Origin: Pascua guehoae
Lineage: Eukaryota; Basidiomycota; Tremellomycetes; Trichosporonales; Trichosporonaceae
Reading direction: 5' to 3'
Length of the DNA: 53,279 bases
Assembly: GCA_001600415.1 (NCBI GenBank)
Contig: BCJX01000003.1
Span: 696,378-749,656, forward strand
The notes under the pieces are model-generated. The model worked only from the letters and a program-made list of their open reading frames with translations, was not told the DNA's origin and did no database searches. The number at the start of each line of letters is the position of its first letter. Position 1 is the first letter of the stretch. Positions 10,952-22,361 of this stretch are shown piece by piece. A program made the translations under genes and the position numbers.

Positions 10952-12707
10952 NNNNNNNNNNNNNNNNNNNNNNNNNNNNNNNNNNNNNNNNNNNNNNNNN
11001 NNNNNNNNNNNNNNNNNNNNNNNNNNNNNNNNNNNNNNNNNNNNNNNNNNNCCGCCCCGACCACCTCACTACCCCGTACAGCCCACACCCCACAGCCCAT
11101 AAACCCTTTTCCTCTTCCAATACACGCCGCGACCTCGGCTAACACACCTCAGACCCATCTCGTCAGCCAAGGGCGAGATCAACGGCACGCTGTACCGCGC
11201 CCGTCACCTGATCAAGATTGCCAAGGAGGCGCTCGCGCCGGTCCCCCAGACCGAGACGGACGACGAGGCCAACAAGCGGACGATTATTCGGCAGCCATTG
11301 GGCGTTGTGGCGTGAGTACCTTGGAAATGGGGGTTTTATGGTAGGGAGGAGTTTGAGAGTTGAATGGCTCTAGAGGGGTATGCGCTCTACGCCGGTGACA
11401 GACAAAGTGGGGGTGGTGACGTTGTGGGGGACGTGTGTTGAGAGTGATCGACTGGGTGTATGAGTTGAGGGACCACACGGAGGTGGCCCTGGCGTGAAGA
11501 CGGTGTCATTGACTTGGCAACGGATGTGTACCATTGGCACCCAAGTTGACCAGCGCCTGCCACGTTCCTCTCCTGGCTCTTCCATCGTACCTCGCGGGTA
11601 TCCCTTGGTACCCCGCTGACCCCCCAGCGCAATCACGCCGTGGAACTACCCGCACCTGTGCACGGTCAACTCTGTCATCCCCGCGCTGCTCTCTGGCAAC
11701 GCGGTCATCCTCAAGCCCGCACCGCAGACGCCCGTGCCCTCTGAGCGCGTCCTGTCTGCGTTCATTGCAGCGGGCCTGCCGCCCAACGTGCTGCAGGTCG
11801 TCCACCTGTCGCAGCAGGTGACCCTGGAGAACCTGTGCACCGACCCGCGCGTCGACTTTGTGGCGTTTACAGGCTCGGTCCCCGGCGGTTCGGCCGTGGC
11901 CCGTGCGGCTGCGGGCGGCAAGGGCTTCAAGGGAGTCGGCCTCGAGCTGGGCGGCAAGGACCCGGCCTATGTCCGCCCCGACGCCGACCTGGCATACACC
12001 GTCGCCAACCTCGTCGACGGGGCGTTTTTCAACACGGGCCAGAGCTGCTGCGCCATCGAGCGCATCTACGTCCATGCGTCCGTGTATGACGAGTTTGTCG
12101 AGCAGTTTGTCGCGACCACGCGCAAGGACTATGTCCTCGGCGACCCCATGGATGCAAAGACGAGCCTCGGCCCCATCGTGTCCCTTGTCGCCGCCGCGCG
12201 CGTGCGCAAGCAGGTCGCCGACGCCGTCAAGGCGGGCGCAAAGCTGCTCGTCGCCGAGAACGAGTTTGCCGGCGCAAAGGAGGGCACCACCCTCGTTGGC
12301 CCACAGGTCCTCGTCAACGTCGACCATTGTGAGTTTTTTTCCCGCTTTAGAGGTGTCGACTGACGATAGCGATGGAAATCATGACCGAGGAAACCTTTGG
12401 CCCCGCCATTGGAATCATGAAGGTCGAAAGCGACGACGAGGCACTCACGCTCATGAACGACTCGCCCTACGGCCTCACCGCGTCCGTGTGGACTGACGCG
12501 TCCGACCCCGCCAGCCTCGCCGCCTTCAACGTGTTTGTAGACGAGCTCGAGACCGGCACCGTCTACCTGAACCGCGCCGATGCCCTCGACCCCGCCCTGC
12601 CCTGGTCGGGCGTCAAGAACTCGGGCCGCGGCGTCTCGCTCTCGGTCCTCGGCTACGACCAGCTCACGCACTCAAAGAGCGTTATGATGCGCGTCAAGAC
12701 AAAGTAA
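10216..12707 (+). CDS. NAD(P)-dependent aldehyde dehydrogenase
   Basis: Five exons (10216-10392, 10611-10669, 11153-11311, 11628-12328, 12370-12707) encode 477 residues with correct phases throughout. ALDH superfamily motifs are in order: AITPWNYP (cofactor site), GNAVILKPAPQTPV, VAFTGSVPGG, the general-base Glu in GLELGGKDPAYV, the catalytic Cys in FFNTGQSCCAIE, EETFGPAIGIMK, and LPWSGVKNSGRG near the end. The length matches typical ALDHs and there is no signal peptide or targeting tail, so the protein is probably cytosolic. It would oxidise an aldehyde to the acid; motifs resemble the broad lactaldehyde/semialdehyde group but do not fix the substrate. Intron 2 contains a 60-base C run and a 100-N gap; because the gap is intronic the protein is complete. 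Intron 3 is also long (316 nt). Confidence 0.95.
10892..11051. other. 60-nt poly-C tract followed by a 100-N assembly gap
   Basis: A run of 60 C residues (10892-10951) leads straight into 100 N (10952-11051) inside ALDH intron 2. The exact 100 suggests a gap of unknown size. The homopolymer probably stopped the assembly, and its true length is unknown. Confidence 0.95.
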
Positions 12708-12857
12708 ACATGCTGTAGACATAGCGTTACGCATAGGCACGTCCTGTATAGATGGGGCAGTGGTAGACATACATTTGTACGAGTCTCCAATGGATGTAGT
12801 ACACACAGACACACAGGGTATCATCCTCGTTACAAGTACACACTCGTTGACCGGTCC

Positions 12858-15800
12858 TCATGACGCAGGCCCCGTGTGGAGCCAGTTTTCGTAAAATTGC
12901 ACGCTCGCCTTTGGCGGCTCATACTGCTCATCCTGCACCACATCCGAGTCCATCATGCCTGCGGCGGCAGCGAGCTGCTGCTGTGTCGTCGGCGGCTCGG
13001 GCACAGACATGGGCTCGTCGACCTCTTCGCCTGCCGCGAGCTGGGCTGCGCGCACGTACCGCTGCAAGTCTTGCGGTTCGGCCGTCGTACCTGTCCCCAG
13101 TAGCTCGTCGGCGTGGTAGTGCATGTACCAGTCATAGTCACGCATGCGCTGGTCGAGGTCGGGCGGGTCGAGGAGGTTAGCCACCAGTGTCTCGACAACG
13201 TGCGGCTCGACTTCGACCGGTTGCGGCTGCGGCTCGTCCTCATCCATGTCTTGCTGTGGGGAGAGGCTCGTGCCCCACCGCTGCGACGTGCGTCGTGCCC
13301 CGGGTGTGCGTGGACCCGGAGAGGCGGACCCAGCCTCGACCGTTGACTGTGTCTCGAACGGGCTCACCACGCCGTTCTTGTTCCGGTGGCTGGTGAATTT
13401 GAGCGTAGACGTCATTTCGCTGTTGTCAGCTTCGAACTTCACACCTGGGAAGCTCACTAGGCGTAGAGTTTCTCCAGTTGCGTGAGCACGGTCGGCTTGT
13501 AGTACTCGTCAAACAAGGCCAGTGGCGCCGCCGCCTCGTCGCCCAGTGCTCCCAGTTTCGGGGGTTCAAGGTGGGCCGTTGTGAACCAGTGGCGGTAGTT
13601 GGGGCGCGGTGACCGGAGGGAAGGTATTGTGGAAGAAGAGTCGACGCCAAGGAAGAGGTTGATGGCGGCTTGCTTATCGGCGTCTGCATGGGTTAGCACC
13701 AGGCTAGGGCTTTCACCCACCAAGGATAGAATTGTTGAAGTAGCGGCGAATGTTTTCTGCGTGTCAGCAAGCGATGTCGCCAGCACTTACGAGCCAGGTC
13801 TCGCGAATGGCTGGTCCATTGGCTGGCTTTGGTAGGCCGATAGGTATCCCGGTTGACTACTGCACTTCCAGTGTACTGGTAGGCGAGGACTAAGGTCAGC
13901 AGGATAGCGAACCATGCGCTCACAATCGCCGTGGTCATGATACATCTGCTGTCAGCTGAAATCTTTCCTCGGAAATCTCACCTCTGTCAACACCTCGACG
14001 GCATCACACGCGAACGGCAGGTTAGGGCTTGCCAGCAATCCTAGAGCATAGAGTTGGTGCCCCAATGCACGCTTAGCAATCGCAAACTGTGCCGCGTTGG
14101 TGCGGTCCAGGCAGTCGACGCAGTTGACACGCAGGACGCCGCATTGCAATATGGGCATGTTGCGGTGTTCGTCCGAGGTCACTTCGTTACGTGCAGCACC
14201 GCCGTGGAAAAAGTGCGTGAGCTGGATGCTTTCCTCGCATACGTCTTCGAGGATGCCCATCACGTCCTGGTGCCGACTGCGTGGGTTAGCATAACAACAG
14301 TGATCCCTACCCACCTCTTCGCCGCCAGAGCCATATCCCACGCGATGTAATGCAACTTCTTGCCTTCAGGTAGGAACTGGTTGAGATACTGGACACATTC
14401 TCCATACTCGGAGAGCAGCTTAGACTCGCGAGGCACCGCTTCCTTGCTCTTGACGAGGTTCAGGATGAAGATGGGTGCGCCATATCGTCCGAGCAGGTCG
14501 TCAAAGTGCTTGGCAGCGGGGGTGTAGTAGGGGTCCTTGATGGTGACTGGGCGGATCAGCGAAGGTTAAGAAAAAAAAAGGTGAGACGCACTCTCTATTG
14601 GCGGCTTTGGAGTCATCTTCTCTGTAATCTGGTGCCACATTACTGGGATACTGCCGCGGAGCTGCACAAAGCTCGTGTATCCGCCATAGTCGGCGCCAGA
14701 CTCGCAGTTGGGAGGATAGCCAAACGGTGTTGCGAGTGGCTCAGACACACTGGCGTCAGTGACAGTGAACAAGTCTTGGCCACTCACATTTGCTCCGTCT
14801 CGACTTCGTTGGCAACATCGCCCTAGTGGTCAGCCTTCCCTCACAAACACACACATACATTCTCGTCGGCGCCGCGAGTGAGGAAGCGCACACCGGCATG
14901 GAATCGTGAGCGTCGCGCAATGAGTGTCAGGTACACGGTGCGGGAGAAGACGTTGATTTCTGATGGGTCAGTAGCTAATCCGAGTTGTACGACAGTTAGC
15001 TCGTCACGCACTCGTTTGGTCAAACGACCCATGAATCATTGGCAAGACCCATGGGCTATGGTTCTTTGGGTCTTCGAGGTCAAACGCTGGCTGAAGCAAA
15101 TGGTGATTCCACATGAAGCGCGTGTTCCACGGCCGTTCCTCAGGCGGCGTTGTGAGGTTGATCTGCAACGTGTTGGTGATGTCGTACGAGTAGCTGATGT
15201 CAGCCTTCCTCACAAGGGAAGACGTACGAAAAGTAAAAGTTCTTGGACAGGTCCACCTGGTCGAATATGCTCTGCAGTCTGGCGTCAGTAGAGAATGCGA
15301 CACGGAAGCTGACTTTGTTTCGTGGGCAGAGTGGGCAGCCTTTGGTGAAATGGACAGGAGCTGAGGTGAGCGGGGAAGGCAATCTGAGAGGGAAGGGAAG
15401 GCGGACGCGTACTTTGGTCTTGTCGCAGTGGTAGACTGTGTGGGTCAGTAGCCACCCAGGTACAAGACCCACCATAGTGACCTCCAAGAAGACCGACGAC
15501 GGACCGCTGCGTAATGATACACATGTACCACGCGCTGGTAAACTGGGCAAAGCCGACAATCCCACAGAAGTCGAGCACTTTGGTGAGGCCGCCCTGGCTC
15601 TTGTTCCCGTCCTCGACCATGCGGAGGAGCTGGTCGAGCTGCTGGCCATCATACTCCATTACATCCTCAACGACGTTGAGCTCCTTTTCGCTGCGCTCAA
15701 TCTTGAGCACGCGATGCCGGCTACCGGCCGACGCCGTAATGTAGTACCGACTGCGCATCAGTGGTGATCGACGACGCGGCAGTGTGCCTTCCTTGGCATT

Positions 15801-15909
15801 CCTCGCAAATGGTCAGGTGTGATACATACATTTTTGTCTCGTACAGGGTGTACTGACAGAGACCCGAGGGGTCGTCGGTGTCATCCATGGGTTTGCTTCT
15901 GCGCGGCAT
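12858..15909 (-). CDS. FIG4: Fig4-type polyphosphoinositide phosphatase (SAC domain)
   Basis: A gene of a dozen or more exons. The N-terminus reads [16 protein letters not shown], then YTLYETKM and the Fig4 signature [20 protein letters not shown], which continues into a SAC domain ([48 protein letters not shown]). The catalytic CX5R(T/S) loop is [15 protein letters not shown], intact, near 14110 on the minus strand. After it come [28 protein letters not shown], and a polar C-terminal region ending WLHTGPAS. Fig4 proteins act with Vac14 and Fab1 on the vacuole/late endosome, removing the 5-phosphate of PI(3,5)P2. A 38-nt intron (13420-13457) joins KLYA to YEMTSTLKF; reading through it would give a premature TAG. 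Start and stop are well supported; some middle exon edges were not fixed base by base. Confidence 0.92.
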
Positions 15910-17056
15910 GGTTGGTGGTGACCAGCTGGACCTCGCTGGTGGGTCGAGATGCAAGATGGATGGATGATTGTTGATGATGACGTTGAAGGCGTGAGTAATG
16001 GTGCCAAGGGATAAGTGACTGGGCGGGATCAAATTGGACAACAAGGAACAACAAAACGACCGACTGTGGATCTGAAAGGCACGGAATGGTGTCTGACAAT
16101 AGTTCAGGGGTTTGCCACGTGGCCCAAAGTGAGTGTGAGTGGTACATGGTACACGTGATGTTGAAGGAAATAGACTCGGCTGTGATCGGACCCTGGTCTT
16201 TGACGTCTTTTGGAGGTCTTTGAGCGGGGCGCGGAGGAGGGCTTGCTTGCTTCATCTCAGTGGCCTCAGTGGACCAGAGTGTGCGATTGGTGTCTCTCTC
16301 TGTCTCGCGCTCTGTAGTCTTTTGCCTTGCTTGCTTGGCGCTTGACTCGGGTCTCAGCCATCCATATTGACAAGCCTCTTGTGTCATCTCGCCAAAGGGC
16401 AGGCAGGCAGCAGGCAGGCAGCAGGCTTTGCCTCGCTGACTTGCTGGCCCCATCTACAGGAGCCTGGCACACCTGGATTGATTCGTAACAGTGTAGTTTA
16501 TTTCCAAGAAGGCCCTGTTCTGGCGTGCCTTCTAGACCGAGTCAGCCCGTAGCGCCCGTCCCCGCCCTTCAGTGTCCGTTTTGTGGATTGGGAACCCGAC
16601 GAACCGCCACCAAAAGTGTCAACTGCCGACCCGACCGACCACCGACAGGTGCCGAGAGCAAAGGCAGGGAGCGCGGGGGGGGTCAACGACCAGGCACGCT
16701 TACTTACTCGGGCCCACTTTCTACTCTCTTTCGTCCGAAACATGCAACTTGCACTTGCACAACATCACACTACAACTATTCATCTGCGTTTAGAGCGCCG
16801 GCATCGTCGTTTCGGCAGCTCTCACGCATCGCCGTTTCGTACTCCGGCCCCTGTCCGACACGGCCTGCATCCCCGTGCACCACGGATGGGCAGCGTGGCT
16901 TAGATCTGTTTTCCCGGATCAGCCAGATTTGTGCGCTTGTGGCTCCGCGATAGCGCTCTTTGTGATCTCTATCTCGATCATCATCTCCAACCTGTACATC
17001 CACGACCAACAGCTCTTCTGCTTCGACTTGACTATAATCCACCACCCTTTGACAAC
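15910..17056. promoter_or_regulatory. Divergent promoter region FIG4 / alpha-arrestin
   Basis: A 1.15-kb spacer lies between two divergent genes. CACGTG palindromes occur at 16116-16121 (within GCCACGTGGC, itself a longer palindrome) and 16152-16157. A GGCAGGCAGCAGGCAGGCAGCAGGC-type short repeat lies near 16397-16425. No convincing coding exon was found; the start-containing frames here lack domain content. Confidence 0.45.
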
Positions 17057-20000
17057 ATGGTCAAGTCGAACCCCCCACTGCAGATACGGCTTACCGAACC
17101 CGTCATCTTCCTGCGCGGGCCGTCGACCGGACTCGACTTTCGTGGACGGCCACAGCAGATGAGCGACGGCCAGCCTGCCCTGGTCCGCGGCCTCCTGACA
17201 CTGCGATTGCACAAGCCAACACGCATTCGCAGCATTGCCATTTCGCTCGAGGGCAAGAGTCGTACAGAGTGGCCAGAGGGTGCGTCGTAGAGCTGTGCTT
17301 GCCACCGACGTGGTTGCACATCTGCCTGGTACTCACCGCCTCAGGAATCGGGCCCCGCCGCACGGATCTGTTTGAAGAGAACACTATTGTCAACGATACG
17401 ACAACGTTCTTCTCGGCGTCCGAAGCTGCAAAGGCCCGTGGTGCGACCCGCCGCTCACAGTCTGCGGGCCCTGGAACGCTATCGCAGTTTGATCTGGACG
17501 AGGATGACATTTACGCCCAAGATATCACAGACGACGAGGCCACTCCGGAAGCCCGAGGGCGGCCCCTGCCCCGCAGCGCAAGTGTGCTCCCCAGCAACCC
17601 ATCTGATTGGCACGGCCGTAGCCGATCGCGGCGTGCAAGCTGGTCGCGCCATCAGAGTCGCCATCCTAGTCCGGAGCGGGGCCTCCCTTCGCGGCAAGAG
17701 AGCACGGTCTCGTTTGCCGACCAGCGGCAAGAAAGCGGACTGTCACTGAATGCACTGCGACTGGCGGACCGGGCTCCCCCAGGTCCGTCACCGCTGTATA
17801 CACCCTCGTCTTCCCACTCGCAATCATCTACGCCCTCTCGCGCGTCGCGTCCGTCTTCGTTGCGCCTCGATTCCGCGACGCTCCCTCACGACCCTGGATC
17901 GTCGCGGCTTGGTACGGCAGTGTCCTTCCCTCCAGAAGCCGGCGACAGTGGCCCGTCTGAATCACAGCCTGCTGCAGAGGGCGAGCACGCTCGTGAGGGT
18001 GAATGGAGGCCATCTACTCCCACCGGACAGCCCAACGACCCCATCAACTTTCCCCTGCTCGACTCTGAGCCTGCAACAGGCAGCAGTGTGCGCTTCGAGC
18101 CCGGCGCACACCCAGAGCACATTCAAGCAGAGGTAGTGGGCCACCCAGTGCGCCGCTCGTCGACACGCACAGTCAACTCGACCAATTCATCATCACACTC
18201 GTCTACACACCATGGGGACCCGTCTGAATACCACCCTGTCGTTCACGACACCATGCCGTGTCCGACGGCGCGAACGACTCCTACAAACACACCATTGCCA
18301 GGAACACCGCTAACAGCCTCGCCCCGCCTCATTGCGGAGGACGGGCCGCCTCGTCGGCCAAGTGGCCTCCGCTCCGCCTCGGGCCAGAGCACCAGCAACG
18401 ATGCGAGCACTGGGGCGTCAAATGAACCTAGTCCGTTGCCCTCTACCGGCCCCAGCCCTAACGCGTCGGCCGAGCAACTCCCCCATGCACCCAACAGCCT
18501 CCGGTACGGTCGCTTTGATTCGCACATCCCAACATCCTTGATTGAGGAGACGGCGAGCTCAACGACGGACCCTCACGACCTCCGCGGCCGCCACAAGCAC
18601 AAGTTTAGCATTGGCGCGGCGCTCCGCAGTCTGAGCCAGGACGTCAAGGACCACATTCGCAGTCGCCCCGCGAGCCGTGCCGCGAGCCGTGCCACGAGTC
18701 GTGCCGGTAGTCGACCTGGAAGCCCGACAAGCAGTCGGACGAGGGGAGGTACCGAGACGCCGTTCAGCAACCACTTTCATATGAATGACGGGCTAGCGTC
18801 ACCAGCCTTGTCGCGCCAGACCAGCCGGCAGTTCCCTAGCCGGTCAAATCACTCGGCGGCCCCCGATTTCGGAGGGCGCGGTGAGCGCCGCGCTCGGTCG
18901 AGGGACCGGCTGCGCGGTAGCAGTCCTGCTAGGGACCAGGACCGGGGACGGAGTCGATCGAGGTGGGGCTTTGGAAGGGGCGACGAGGCCGACGAGGATG
19001 TGCATAATTGGCGAGAGTTCCGCAAGGGTGAGTTTTGTTGCCCGGTGCTTGACAGAGCTGACCAACAGGCACATACAACTATCCCATCTCCTTTACCATC
19101 CCGCCTACCGCTCCGCCTACGATCCATGCCGAGTTTGGCGCGGTCGTGTACCGGCTGAAAGCGACGGTTGTGCGCCCGGGCGCGCTGACACCAAACTACG
19201 TCGAGGAGATGGAGTTGACCATGGTGGCCGGTCCTCAAGAAGACGACATGGAGGAGTCGGAAAACGTCATTGTCGAGCGACAGTGGGAGGATCAAATGCG
19301 CTACCAGATTGCGCTGAGCGGTAAAGCGTTCCCGATTGGCGGCACGATTCCCGTCAGCATCCGTCTGATGCCGCTGAACAAGTGCAAGATCTATCGGTTG
19401 ACCATTGCACTCGAGGAGAAGACGGACTACTTTGCGTTGGACAAGAAGGTGGCGAGGCACGAGACACCTCGGCGGTACGTCTTATTCGCGGCACGAAACG
19501 AGGCCAGCAAAAAGGACAGGCCCGAGCCACTGCTGCCCATCCTCTCCGACTCGATGTCTGCAATCAAGGACTCGCCTCTTGCCACGCTTGCCCGCAATGC
19601 TGCGCTCAACAACCCGGCCGAATTTGCAAACCTCTCCAACCCCGAAGACGACGTGTACGCGTCGCTCCTGGACCCCATGGGACCGTGGCATCTCGAATCC
19701 GACCTGCATATTCCCGACTGCCTGACGCGCATCAAGTTTACGACCAAGCACGACAATACCAACATTACCATTGCACACTGGCTCAAGGTGACGATCCGAG
19801 TCGAGCGCGGTGACGACGCTGCCATCGACTCGAAGGGTCGCCGCAAGCAGTTTGACATTATCATGTGAGCGTCATGCGGTGGTGTCTGCCTCTGGTAATC
19901 AGCTAACGTGCAGCGAAACGCCAATCAAGATTCTCGACTGCCGTGTCAACTCGCACTTCAACTCTCTCCCGTCATACAATCGTCTGTTCACCGAGCCGTC

Positions 20001-20547
20001 GGCACAGGCCTTTGGCTGCTCGCGCCACCGGGCCGAGGCTATAGTCGGCGGGCACTCGAGGAGCAACACGATCAACTCTGGCGCACCAGGCGCGCCCGGC
20101 TTTGCACTCGGCGCTCCAGCGTCTACGACTTCTGCGCCACAAACACCGGTCCCGACTCCCGCAACCGTTGCTGCCAGCATCAGCTCCCTCTCCCACATGC
20201 ACCTTCCACACCTTCCGAACCTGGGGCACCTCCCACATCTTCCCGGCACCCACCGCGAGACGTCACCGGTGCCCACAGCAGACGAGGAAGACACGCTCCT
20301 CGAGCGCAACATTGTGTACGATCGCCTCGTGAGCGGTCAGCTTACAGAGTCGGGCGAGGAGCCGCCCACATACGGCGAGGCCGTCGCCAACGCCATCCGC
20401 TCGGCCCAGGCTGCCAGCCGGTCCCAGAGCCGCGCGGCCAGCCACAGCCGCGCAGCTAGCAGGGCGCCCAGTCTCCCGGGCAGCAGGAGCACGTCACGGG
20501 CACCGAGTCGCAACCAGAGCCGCACAAGGTTATATATTGAGGATTAG
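17057..20547 (+). CDS. Alpha-arrestin (Rsp5 adaptor-like) with large disordered insert
   Basis: Four exons (17057-17279, 17345-19027, 19069-19864, 19914-20547) encode 1111 residues. Arrestin N-domain strands begin at MVKSNPPLQIRLTEPVIFLR and LLTLRLHKPTRIRSIAISLE. They resume only after about 550 residues, at GTYNYPISFTIPPT and FGAVVYRLKATVVRPG. The C-domain is clear: ALSGKAFPIGGTIPVSIRL, CKIYRLTIALEEKTDYF, NITIAHWLKVTIRVERGD and IKILDCRVNSHFNSLPSY. The insert is rich in Ser, Pro and Arg, including an SRPASRAASRATSRAGSRPG repeat. Near the C-terminus EEPPTYGEAV gives a PPxY motif, the WW-domain ligand expected for recruiting Rsp5-type ubiquitin ligases. A second SR-type repeat closes the protein. 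By family, the role is ubiquitin-dependent endocytosis of plasma-membrane transporters. The specific cargo is unknown. Confidence 0.93.
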
Positions 20548-21152
20548 CGCGCGACAAGTCTGCGTAGCTGTCGTGCTAGATAATCGTGTAAAGGATGCCA
20601 AGGGGGATGTCTGCTTGGTAGATTACGTCTCATGCATCTTGTACAATTATACTATGTGAAGGGACCTGGATCAGTGATACCTGGGAGGTGCACTGTGCGC
20701 TTGTTGCTTCGGGGCTCTTTGCCTTTGTTTGTTGGCAGCCTTGAATTGCAGTCACGGCAGTTGATCTACACCAAGACTACACCAAGACTGTTCGACACAC
20801 CTCCGAATCATGTCAAAGCCCATTGGAAGTATGTTAAGGCGGTAGACGCACACGAGCGAGGTCGAACTGGATATTGCATGGGCGTAGGGAGCTCGGGTGA
20901 GCAGTCGCGCCAGCGATGATGAATATAACAGATCGAGGCAGCTACGCCCATCGAATCAGTCTAGCCAGGTTAGTGTCGCCAGCTGCGTGGACAGCGGACA
21001 GCAGACCGCAGACTGCAGACTGCAGACAGAAGACAGCACACAGCAAACGACGAGTACCCCGCCTAGGCCCACGATACATGCCGAAGGGAAACAGGCCATT
21101 CCTCTCAACCCTCTTCTTCCTTCTTCGAGTACCGCCCGCCCACCTGCCCCGT

Positions 21153-21157
21153 AAAAA
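21153..21157 (-). terminator. Pol III T-run downstream of tRNA-Asp
   Basis: Five consecutive T residues on the minus strand, 7 nt past the tRNA 3' end, match the usual RNA polymerase III stop signal. Confidence 0.75.
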
Positions 21158-21164
21158 GGAGGAG

Positions 21165-21246
21165 CTCTCTGTCGGAGAGTCGAACTCCGCTCTCCCGCGA
21201 CCACCAAGTGACAAGCGAGCATGCTAAACCGATATACGAACAGAGA
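21165..21246 (-). tRNA. tRNA-Asp (GTC) with a 9-nt intron
   Basis: On the minus strand a full cloverleaf can be drawn. The 7-bp acceptor stem is perfect (TCTCTGT with ACAGAGA) and the discriminator is G. The D stem GTAT/ATGC encloses a loop containing GG. The anticodon stem CTCGC/GCGGG has one T-G pair and the loop TTGTCAC puts GTC at positions 34-36. The T arm is perfect (CGGAG-TTCGACT-CTCCG). A 9-nt insertion (plus-strand 21200-21208) lies between positions 37 and 38, the canonical site for nuclear tRNA introns. A run of five T follows the 3' end (21153-21157), fitting a Pol III terminator. Confidence 0.92.
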
Positions 21247-21501
21247 TTACATTAATCCTCCTATGACCTCATACTGTGTCTTAGTCCATCCCGAAGGGAT
21301 TGGGCTCGGAGGTTGTATGTTGTGTGTCGGTATGACGTCGCACTATCCTGAGCCGAGGGGAGAGGCTGTGTCATGTCACAAGGCGCCATACCGAGGGCAT
21401 GGGAAGCGGTGGCGGTGGTGAGGGAAGTGGGTGGCGAGGGGAGTGGTTCAGGTGGTAAGGAGAGAGGGTTGGATACAGACCAGGGATGCTGATAGCTATG
21501 A

Positions 21502-21531
21502 AAAGTGAAGTGAAGTGAAGTGAAGTGAAGT
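21502..21531. repeat. GTGAA pentanucleotide microsatellite (array 1)
   Basis: About five to six uninterrupted AAGTG/GTGAA units. The same unit recurs 240 bp downstream. Confidence 0.9.
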
Positions 21532-21565
21532 TCAGGTAGCACCCCCAACTGGGCAGCGCCGTGTC

Positions 21566-21632
21566 ACTCGCGCTCCCTTAGAGGGCAGTGCATTGACAAG
21601 AGGTTTACTCGCGCTCCCGAGAAGGGCAGTGC
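21566..21632. repeat. Pair of 26-nt direct repeats
   Basis: Copies at 21566-21591 and 21607-21632 share ACTCGCGCTCCC and AGGGCAGTGC and differ by only a few central bases. They start 41 bp apart and sit between the two pentanucleotide arrays. Confidence 0.8.
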
Positions 21633-21771
21633 TGTGCGGCGCGACGCGAGGTATCGACGTGGGCTGAGCGTGGTACGACGATGATGTGAAGCAAGGGTAG
21701 TGCAGCGACGTCGGGTGAGGTGGCGCAGCGATGGGTGCCGTGGGCAGGGCAGTGCAGCGTAGTGCAGCAGC

Positions 21772-21822
21772 GAAGTGAAGTGAGGTGAAGTGAAGTGAAG
21801 TGAAGTGAAGTGAAGTGAAGTG
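21772..21822. repeat. GTGAA pentanucleotide microsatellite (array 2)
   Basis: About ten AAGTG/GTGAA units, with one A-to-G variant near the start. It has the same unit and orientation as the array at 21502-21531. Confidence 0.9.
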
Positions 21823-22361
21823 GAGACGCTTGTACGGACAAGCGCCTCACAGGTCCCAGTGCACCGTCTCAGTGGCAGTGGTTGGGGGTTGTGTGTGAGA
21901 GGTGCAAGCCGAACCCATGACATTTTGATCTGCTACGGGTAGTAAGAGTCAAACTATCTACCGACTGATATAACGAGGCAATGGTGGTAAGTGACCGTGC
22001 GTGGCACGGTTGTGGCGGCGGCCTGGTTCTTGTAATGTAGACATGGCAGGGCGGGAGCGACAGAGAGTATAAGTATGGCCTCCCTTGTGGTTTGCGTAAG
22101 AAGACGAGGACAGTGGTGAGGTCGGTTGGTTGGCAATGGCCCTTCTCTCCGCGTCGTGGTAATGGATTGGAGAGTCAAGCGTGTTCCTTCAGTGCACACC
22201 GTTGGTTGTCAACAGCGCGCGGCGAGGTCATTTGCGGACGAGACCTCTGCGCGGCAAACAAGTATATGCTTTTTACATGACAACTGCAATTGGTACAAAT
22301 TGGATTAGTACGGTGCACGTATGTACATGGCTGCAACCCGTCCAGGTGGGGATAAATGTGC

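Larger units (their letters stand above)
20548..22361. other. Repeat-rich intergenic region carrying a tRNA gene
   Basis: About 1.8 kb lies between the convergent arrestin and P450 genes. It holds the tRNA-Asp gene (21165-21246), a GCAGACT-type short tandem near 21000-21035, two GTGAA pentanucleotide arrays and a pair of 26-nt direct repeats. No protein-coding gene is supported. Confidence 0.7.

Noticed and set aside
10765..11344. Proline-rich or glycine-rich open frames across the poly-C tract and N gap
   Set aside because: Homopolymer and N translation only; the region is an intron of the aldehyde dehydrogenase gene with clear splice sites on both sides.
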